This document shows positions 13,967 to 17,993 of a stretch of 17,993 bases of DNA, in pieces. The notes beneath the pieces were generated by a model. It did no database searches. It saw only the letters and a list, made by a program, of their open reading frames with translations, and was not told where the DNA came from. The stretch's first letter is position 1, and each line of letters begins with the position of its first letter. The position numbers and the translations under genes were made by a program. The DNA is taken from assembly GCA_964464685.1 (NCBI GenBank), contig CAYXGV010000019.1:1-17993 (forward strand). Reading direction: 5' to 3'. The DNA comes from JABIBU01 sp964464685 (GTDB taxonomy: Bacteria; Patescibacteriota; Patescibacteriia; Magasanikbacterales; UBA922).

Positions 13967-13974
13967 CCCTCCTT
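13967..13974 (-). promoter_or_regulatory. Strong Shine-Dalgarno of the minus-strand gene
   Basis: On the minus strand AAGGAGGG lies six bases before the ATG at 13960. It is the only full Shine-Dalgarno seen in the window and supports the choice of strand and start. Confidence 0.85.
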
Positions 13975-14003
13975 GGGTTTTGGTGGTTGGTTGGTTTAGA
14001 TAT

Positions 14004-14032
14004 ATTTAACTATAAATTATCCCTCTTGTCAA
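14004..14032 (-). promoter_or_regulatory. Promoter of the minus-strand membrane gene
   Basis: On the minus strand a perfect TTGACA (complement of 14027-14032) is followed after 17 bases by TTAAAT (complement of 14004-14009). The -35 lies in the palindrome CTCTTGTCAAGAG (14024-14036) that it shares with the opposite promoter. Confidence 0.7.
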
Positions 14033-14054
14033 GAGCCCTTTAATTTGGTACAAT
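14026..14054 (+). promoter_or_regulatory. Divergent promoter of the 91-residue protein gene
   Basis: TTGTCA (14026-14031) and TACAAT (14049-14054) are spaced by 17 bases. Its -35 overlaps the -35 of the opposite promoter by five bases inside a 13-base palindrome, so RNA polymerase cannot occupy both at once. Confidence 0.7.
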
Positions 14055-14112
14055 ATTTTTAGCTTTACATAACAAATATCTAAGTTTTAATAAACTTTTA
14101 ACCCCAATTTCT

Positions 14113-14388
14113 ATGTCTCTATTTGGCCTCGGTGTAAAATATTCACAAGTAGAACAGCAGTTGTCAGAATTTGATATAAAAAAGTTGGTTTCGCCTTATC
14201 ATATTAAAACTTTAAAACAAGAGGAAGTATCAGAAGTTGAGCAAGCAATTATCAGTCGCCGACATGGCGATGGTAAAATTTCTTTGCAACAAATTTACGA
14301 GACCCTTACTCAGATGAAAAATAAAAATCAAATTAGCCGACAAGATAGAGATGGATTGATGAAAGCGTTTGAAGAGCATCTTAATTAA
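14113..14388 (+). CDS. Conserved-looking small protein of unknown function
   Basis: I cannot name this 91-residue protein. It begins MSLFGLGVKYSQVEQQL and is mostly polar and probably helical, with a central RRHGDGKISLQQIYETL segment and a C-terminal SRQDRDGLMKAFEEHL helix. The DGKIS...DRDGLM arrangement faintly recalls paired EF-hand-like loops, but the spacing does not fit a standard calcium site. It has no signal peptide or membrane segment. It has its own promoter, and adk follows after a palindromic repeat; no functional link is evident. Confidence 0.8.
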   Translation: MSLFGLGVKYSQVEQQLSEFDIKKLVSPYHIKTLKQEEVSEVEQAIISRRHGDGKISLQQIYETLTQMKNKNQISRQDRDGLMKAFEEHLN

Positions 14389-14392
14389 CAAT

Positions 14393-14512
14393 ATAAAAGA
14401 TACTAATATACAAATTTTACTAATTATACTAATGGTATACGAATATACTTCGATAACACACATTAGTATTTATTCGTATTATTAGTACCATTAGTATATT
14501 AGTATCTTTTAT
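14393..14512. repeat. AT-rich palindromic repeat (TACTAATGG family) before adk
   Basis: ATAAAAGATACTAATATAC (14393-14411) is the exact reverse complement of 14494-14512, a 19-bp terminal inverted repeat. Inside, ATACGAATA (14437-14445) pairs with TATTCGTAT (14471-14479), and ACTAATGGTA (14428-14437) can pair with TACCATTAGT (14486-14495). It shares AATTATACTAATGG with the repeat before rplX and ends 13 bases before the adk ATG. Confidence 0.8.
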
Positions 14513-14525
14513 AGTTCAATAAATT

Positions 14526-15188
14526 ATGAAAAAAATAATTATTCTAATGGGTGTACCTGGAAGTGGCAAAGGTACCCAAGCCAGAAAATTAGTTCAAAAA
14601 TATAATTACGGTCATATATCAACCGGGGATCTTTTGCGTGCTTTAGATAAGGATGAAAACGCCGATCCAACTGATAAGCAAAAATTAGCCGACATGAAAG
14701 CCGGTAAACTCGTGGCTGATGATTTGATTTATAAATTAGCGTTTGCTGAGATGGACAAATATTTAGATGCTGGTCAGGGAGTTATTTTGGATGGGGCGAT
14801 TCGCAATGTTGAACAAGCCAAAAAATATCAAGCATATTTTAAAAAAAAGGGTTTGCGGGATGAAGTGATAGTATTAGAAATTTCTTTGAGCGATGAGACT
14901 AGCTTCAATCGCCTCACCAAACGCAAAATTTGCCCTATTTGTGGCTTTATTCTGCCCTATTCGCCTGATAATGAGAATAAGGTGAAATGTCCTGAATGTG
15001 AGGGGGAATTGATAGTCCGTTCTGATGACAACCCTGAGACAGCTAAACAGCGGATTGCTGAGCAGGGTAATGTTGCTATCCAGCCAATTTTGAATTATTA
15101 TAATGATTTAACCCTGTTAAAGACAGTAGATGGTGAGATGAGTATTGACGAGGTGGATGGAGAAATAATAAATATTTTGGAATCTTAA
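14526..15188 (+). CDS. adk: Adenylate kinase, zinc-type LID
   Basis: Adk catalyses ATP + AMP = 2 ADP in the cytoplasm. The P-loop GVPGSGKGT is at residues 9-17, STGDLLR at 32-38 forms the AMP site, and the LID carries four cysteines (C136-x2-C139 and C155-x2-C158), as in zinc-containing adenylate kinases. RSDDNPETAKQR (165-176) supplies the LID arginines. The usual DGFPR motif is DGAIR (89-93): the catalytic Arg93 is kept but Phe-Pro is replaced. It has 220 residues. As in many bacteria adk lies after secY, though here separated by unrelated genes. Confidence 0.95.
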   Translation: MKKIIILMGVPGSGKGTQARKLVQKYNYGHISTGDLLRALDKDENADPTDKQKLADMKAGKLVADDLIYKLAFAEMDKYLDAGQGVILDGAIRNVEQAKKYQAYFKKKGLRDEVIVLEISLSDETSFNRLTKRKICPICGFILPYSPDNENKVKCPECEGELIVRSDDNPETAKQRIAEQGNVAIQPILNYYNDLTLLKTVDGEMSIDEVDGEIINILES

Positions 15189-15204
15189 TTTTTATCTAAA
15201 AAAT

Positions 15205-15606
15205 ATGACCAAAATGATAAAAGAAAATTTGATTAAAAATTTATTTATAATTGTTTTGCTTTTACTTTGTTATCTTCCAATCAAAAAATATCTATTGTCT
15301 AGCAATTTGGTCGTAGAGACAACCGGAGCTGGTGATGTACTGGCGGCAGTATCAATTTTGTCAGTCATAGCTTGTTTTGGTAATTTTGCTTTTACTTATG
15401 AAAAAATAAGAGTTAGTTTTTCTTTAGAAAGGTATTTATCACATATTGTTACTGGATTACTTATGTTAATTATTGGAATTTCTCTTATGTTTACTTCTGT
15501 TCTGGTTGAAATTTTGATGGGTAATTTTATTATTGTTGATCTGTCATTAATTATATTATATTTGGCCTGTGTAGGATATGATTTTTGGGATGTATTAAAA
15601 ATTTAA
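15205..15606 (+). CDS. Unknown small membrane protein
   Basis: This 133-residue protein has four hydrophobic segments at about residues 11-30, 44-65, 80-105 and 108-127, short loops, and a basic N-terminus (MTKMIKENLIKNL), so it is probably an inner-membrane protein with a cytoplasmic N-terminus. No family motif is recognised. It starts 16 bases after adk, so it may be cotranscribed. A second ATG at 15214 is an alternative start. Confidence 0.75.
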   Translation: MTKMIKENLIKNLFIIVLLLLCYLPIKKYLLSSNLVVETTGAGDVLAAVSILSVIACFGNFAFTYEKIRVSFSLERYLSHIVTGLLMLIIGISLMFTSVLVEILMGNFIIVDLSLIILYLACVGYDFWDVLKI

Positions 15607-15612
15607 GTTAAT

Positions 15613-15690
15613 AACCAAAAACCGACCTACCGCGGGGGAATGCTAGCTATCCCTCGTTCGTAGACCGGTTTTGGTAAGATTGATCAATCT
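15613..15690 (+). ncRNA. Structured region of unknown function after the small membrane gene
   Basis: ACCAAAA-A-CCG (15614-15624) pairs with CGGTTTTGGT (15666-15675) with one bulge; inside, CTAC (15627-15630) pairs with GTAG (15660-15663), around an imperfect palindrome centred on GCTAGC. The perfect 14-base palindrome AGATTGATCAATCT (15677-15690) follows. Its halves are complementary to the arms of the terminator at 15743-15770, so two alternative folds are possible. It may be the 3' end of the upstream mRNA, a repeat, or a regulatory RNA; no promoter of its own was found. Confidence 0.4.
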
Positions 15691-15742
15691 ATAAAGAGCG
15701 ACTACAAAAGAAGATGTTAAGTCAACTTTTGACAAAAAATTT

Positions 15743-15770
15743 GGCAATCTACCCACAGATTGCCTTTTTT
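15743..15770 (+). terminator. Strong intrinsic terminator before map
   Basis: GGCAATCT (15743-15750) and AGATTGCC (15757-15764) form a perfect 8-bp stem with loop ACCCAC, followed directly by TTTTTT (15765-15770). It ends the adk/membrane-protein transcript or the structured RNA before it. Confidence 0.85.
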
Positions 15771-15833
15771 GTAGGCCATATTATAACAGATTTTTTAGTT
15801 TTTGTTTAGTTTGGTTGTTGATAAGTTTTTTCC

Positions 15834-15862
15834 TTGCCTTTTTTATCTATTTTTACTATAAT
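15834..15862 (+). promoter_or_regulatory. Promoter of map, with near-leaderless start
   Basis: TTGCCT (15834-15839) and a perfect TATAAT (15857-15862) are spaced by 17 bases. With a start six to eight bases downstream, the transcript would begin at about 15869, at most a few bases before the ATG at 15871. Confidence 0.75.
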
Positions 15863-15870
15863 ATTCACAT

Positions 15871-16707
15871 ATGTCCTACATAAAATCACAATCAGAAATA
15901 GAGCAAATTATCAAAGGGGGTAAAATTTTGGGGGAGATTTTGGAAAAACTGGGCCAAATGGCTAAACCGGGTGTTTCAGCTTGGGAAATTGACCAAGAGG
16001 CTGAACGGATGATAAAAGAAGCTGGTGGTCGGCCGGCTTTCAAAGGTTTTAGGGGTGGGAGAAATGAACCACCTTTTCCTTCTACTATTTGTGCGTCTCG
16101 TAATGAAGAAATTGTGCATGGTATTGCTGCCAAAGACAAGATTTTAAAAGACGGCGATATTTTTAGTATAGATATTGGAATGGAATACCCTACGGGTAAT
16201 AACCAAGATACAAGAAACAAGATACAAAATAATGGACAAGGTTTTTTTACTGATACAGCTATTACGGTAATAGTTGGCGAGGTGCCGGAGAAAACTAGGC
16301 AATTGGTGAATGTCACAAAAAAAGCATTAGAAATTGGTATTGCTGAGTGTAAAGTTGGGAATACCGTAGCTGATATTGGTCGGGCGATTCAAGAATATAT
16401 TGATCCACAGGGTTATGGAATTGTGCGTGATTTGGTTGGTCATGGCGTTGGTCATGGTGTTCATGAAGAACCTCGGGTACCAAATTATTATGATAAAAAT
16501 ATGGAAAGTTGGGTTTTGCAAGAAGGTGTCGTAATAGCGATTGAACCGATGATAACTATGGGGGATTATAATATAAAAACGGCCGATGATGGTTGGAGTA
16601 TTTCAACGGCTGACGGCAGTTTGAGTGCTCATCAAGAACATACCGTTGTAATTAAGAAAGATGGCCCAATTGTGGTTACAAGGCGTTCAGAAGAAAGAAT
16701 AAATTAA
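15871..16707 (+). CDS. map: Methionine aminopeptidase, type I, with an insertion
   Basis: Map removes the initiator Met from new proteins. Metal ligands of the pita-bread fold are all present: Asp101 (SIDIGM), Asp128 (FFTDTAI), His191 (VGHGVGHG), Glu225 (AIEPMIT) and Glu256 (AHQEHTV); His83 and His198 are the other active-site histidines. The protein is 278 residues. Between the first two Asp ligands there are 27 positions against 11 in E. coli, because of a polar stretch (residues 108-123) encoded by a CAAGATACAA direct repeat. ATG 15871 gives a normal N-terminus. Usually map precedes infA; here ruvX follows. Confidence 0.95.
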   Translation: MSYIKSQSEIEQIIKGGKILGEILEKLGQMAKPGVSAWEIDQEAERMIKEAGGRPAFKGFRGGRNEPPFPSTICASRNEEIVHGIAAKDKILKDGDIFSIDIGMEYPTGNNQDTRNKIQNNGQGFFTDTAITVIVGEVPEKTRQLVNVTKKALEIGIAECKVGNTVADIGRAIQEYIDPQGYGIVRDLVGHGVGHGVHEEPRVPNYYDKNMESWVLQEGVVIAIEPMITMGDYNIKTADDGWSISTADGSLSAHQEHTVVIKKDGPIVVTRRSEERIN

Positions 16708-16737
16708 TTATCTTTAATTATAAAATTAAAAAAAAGC

Positions 16738-16857
16738 GTGTCATTGCGAGGAACCCCAATGAAATATGGGGTGACGAAGCAATCCCAGTGTGTTGGCAAC
16801 GTTGCTATTAGTCTGGGATTGCTTCGCCCTGATGCGAATCAGGTCTCGCAATGACAC
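16738..16857. mobile_element. MITE-like cloverleaf palindromic element before ruvX
   Basis: GTGTCATTGCGAG (16738-16750) and CTCGCAATGACAC (16845-16857) are perfect terminal inverted repeats. Inside, CGAAGCAATCCCAG pairs with CTGGGATTGCTTCG, and three short stems sit between them: CCCCA/TGGGG on the left, GCAAC/GTTGC in the centre and CCTGAT/ATCAGG on the right. The result is a 120-base cloverleaf-like fold with no coding capacity. Ends of this kind (TGTCATTGCGAGGAAC) are widespread in bacterial intergenic repeats. Confidence 0.8.
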
Positions 16858-16879
16858 AGAAAATAATTAGTGAAACAGT

Positions 16880-17248
16880 ATGAATATTTTAGGCGTAGAT
16901 TATGGTCGCAAAAGAATCGGCCTTGCCTGGGTTCAAGAAGGATTGGACGTTGTTTTGCCATACGGCGTGGTTGGGTCACTCAAAGAGCTGGTGGATTTAA
17001 TTGAGGTGGAAAAAATAGATAAAGTCGTGTTTGGCTTACCATTAACTTTGGAAGATTTAAGTGAAAATGCCAATACCAAAAGAATTCGTAATTTTGCTGA
17101 TGAAGTAAAAAAACAAACTGGTGTAGAAATAGATTTTGCCGACGAACGTTTGACCACATCCGAAGCCATGCAAATGGGTGGGGACGCAACTTTGGATGAA
17201 AAATCAGCTATGTTGATTTTAGAGACTTATTTGGAAGAGAGTTTATAA
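16880..17248 (+). CDS. ruvX: RuvX/YqgF-family Holliday junction resolvase-like nuclease
   Basis: The YqgF family of RNase H-fold nucleases has been tied to 16S rRNA 5' processing and to junction resolution. Here the first strand is LGVDYGRKRIGLAW with Asp7; FGLPL (51-55) and DFADERLTTSEA (85-96, with Glu89) are the family blocks, and the last acidic residue falls in DEKSAMLILETYLE (Asp106). The 122 residues fit a complete small protein. It begins 22 bases after the palindromic element, with no Shine-Dalgarno. Confidence 0.92.
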   Translation: MNILGVDYGRKRIGLAWVQEGLDVVLPYGVVGSLKELVDLIEVEKIDKVVFGLPLTLEDLSENANTKRIRNFADEVKKQTGVEIDFADERLTTSEAMQMGGDATLDEKSAMLILETYLEESL

Positions 17249-17331
17249 AGTTCATAAAGTCAAAAGTCTAAAGGGTAAAAAATTCGTTTAAATTAGTTAG
17301 ATCAGTTTAATCCGTGTTCTATTATCTTTTT

Positions 17332-17961
17332 ATGAAGGCAGTTGTGCTGTCTCGTCGCGACTTCCGTGAGTTTGATCAGATTATTTCTCTTTATACTTTA
17401 GAAAAAGGCAAACAGGAAGTTCTCGCGCGTGGTGTAAAAAAAATAACCTCAAAAAATTCGGCTCATCTAGAGCCGTTTTCTTTGGTTGAAGTAGAAATTG
17501 TTCCAGGAAAAGAAATTGACCATTTGATAACAGTTCAGCCAATAAATTATTTTTCTGAAATAAGAAAAGATTTGAAAAAAAGTCTAGCATCGGCTTATAT
17601 AGTAAATCTGACAGATAAATTAGTTCATAGCGGAGAGCAAGATGAGAGAATATTTGAATTATTAAAAACCTGGCTAGAATTTGTTGATCAGTGTAATCCA
17701 ATTAAATTAATGGAATCAATGCTCGACGGTTACATTGTCATATTGTTATACTGTTTGGGTTTTGATATTGTTTATTCAGAAATAAAAAATCAGGAAATAA
17801 AAAAAGATTTAGAAATTTTGGCAAGTGGTGATTGGGAGTTGATAAATAATTTAAAATTTGAAATTGGGGAATATCAAAAATTACATAAAAAAATTTATAA
17901 TTATTTAGTATTTCAGACGGAGAGGAAGGTGGAGGATTGGGATAATTTGACAAAATTCTAA
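17332..17961 (+). CDS. recO: DNA repair protein RecO, short form without zinc motif
   Basis: RecO anneals single strands and loads RecA with RecR. The N-terminal OB fold (residues 1-80) has the family beginning MKAVVLSRRDFREFDQIISLYT and GKQEVLARGVKK; helices with the LLYCLGFD segment follow. The frame is open back to GTG 17314, but ATG 17332 gives the family start. It has 209 residues, shorter than the 240-255 of E. coli or Bacillus, and lacks the CxxC pairs of the zinc-bearing type, so the C-terminal region is reduced. Confidence 0.88.
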   Translation: MKAVVLSRRDFREFDQIISLYTLEKGKQEVLARGVKKITSKNSAHLEPFSLVEVEIVPGKEIDHLITVQPINYFSEIRKDLKKSLASAYIVNLTDKLVHSGEQDERIFELLKTWLEFVDQCNPIKLMESMLDGYIVILLYCLGFDIVYSEIKNQEIKKDLEILASGDWELINNLKFEIGEYQKLHKKIYNYLVFQTERKVEDWDNLTKF

Positions 17962-17975
17962 AAATGTGCTATAAT
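17947..17975 (+). promoter_or_regulatory. Consensus promoter within the recO end
   Basis: Perfect TTGACA (17947-17952) and TATAAT (17970-17975) are spaced by 17 bases; TGTGC before the -10 adds a possible extended element. It overlaps the last codons of recO and faces an ATG at 17984. Confidence 0.85.
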
Positions 17976-17983
17976 ACATTTAT

Positions 17984-17993
17984 ATGATAAAGC
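17984..17993 (+). CDS. Start of a gene cut by the window edge (possible)
   Basis: ATG-ATA-AAG begins nine bases after the -10 of a consensus promoter, a distance that would give a transcript with almost no leader. Only three codons are visible, so the product cannot be named. Confidence 0.4.

Noticed and set aside
15613..15770. SRP RNA, 6S RNA or tmRNA
   Set aside because: None of the diagnostic sequences, such as the SRP GGAA tetraloop region or a tRNA-like end, is present.
1..17993. CRISPR array or defence system
   Set aside because: The direct repeats at 13201-13256 are contiguous without spacers, and no cas, toxin-antitoxin or restriction gene is present.
1..17993. Alternative code with TGA as glycine, as in some CPR lineages
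   Set aside because: All genes read through without in-frame TGA, and the minus-strand gene uses TGA as a stop.

Overview
The window is a ribosomal-protein superoperon from a bacterium that most likely belongs to the Candidate Phyla Radiation (Patescibacteria). The genes run tuf-rpsJ, then rplC-rplD-rplW-rplB-rpsS-rplV-rpsC-rplP-rpmC-rpsQ-rplN-rplX-rplE-rpsZ-rpsH-rplF-rplR-rpsE-rplO-secY, all on the + strand, and later adk, map, ruvX and recO. The assignment rests on several signs: rpmD (L30) is missing between rpsE and rplO, and its absence is a known hallmark of CPR ribosomes; the DNA is AT-rich; almost no start codon has a Shine-Dalgarno sequence; several r-proteins carry charged tails; RecO is short and has no zinc motif. 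It is an inference, because no rRNA gene is present.

Layout. Bases 1-188 hold a consensus sigma-70-type promoter and a folded leader for tuf. tuf and rpsJ follow, separated by a weak terminator-like hairpin. Bases 1807-2148 hold a second consensus promoter and a long leader RNA with four hairpins. The last of these is a long stem followed by six T, just before rplC, so it looks like an attenuator. From 2149 to 11821 the r-protein genes are tightly packed, interrupted by small palindromic repeats before rplX, after rpsZ, before rpsE, and in the rpmD gap before rplO. secY (11925-13196) closes the block. Bases 13197-13470 are an island of direct repeats, a palindromic element and terminators.

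From 13580 to 14388 lie a lone minus-strand four-helix membrane protein (the only gene here with a full Shine-Dalgarno and a TGA stop) and a divergently transcribed 91-residue protein. Their two promoters overlap at a palindromic -35 region. adk, a second small membrane protein, a structured region with a strong terminator, map (with its own near-leaderless promoter), a MITE-like palindromic element, ruvX and recO follow. The last 47 bases contain another consensus promoter, inside the recO end, pointing at a gene that starts at the window edge.

Function. The genes make the translation elongation factor, most of the S10/spc-type r-proteins, the Sec channel, nucleotide balance (Adk), N-terminal Met removal (Map) and recombination/RNA-processing proteins (RuvX, RecO). 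The usual genes after map (infA, rpmJ, rpsM, rpsK, rpsD, rpoA, rplQ) are not here. The most striking non-coding feature is the number of distinct palindromic elements in the intergenic gaps; four of them end 13-14 bases before a start codon.
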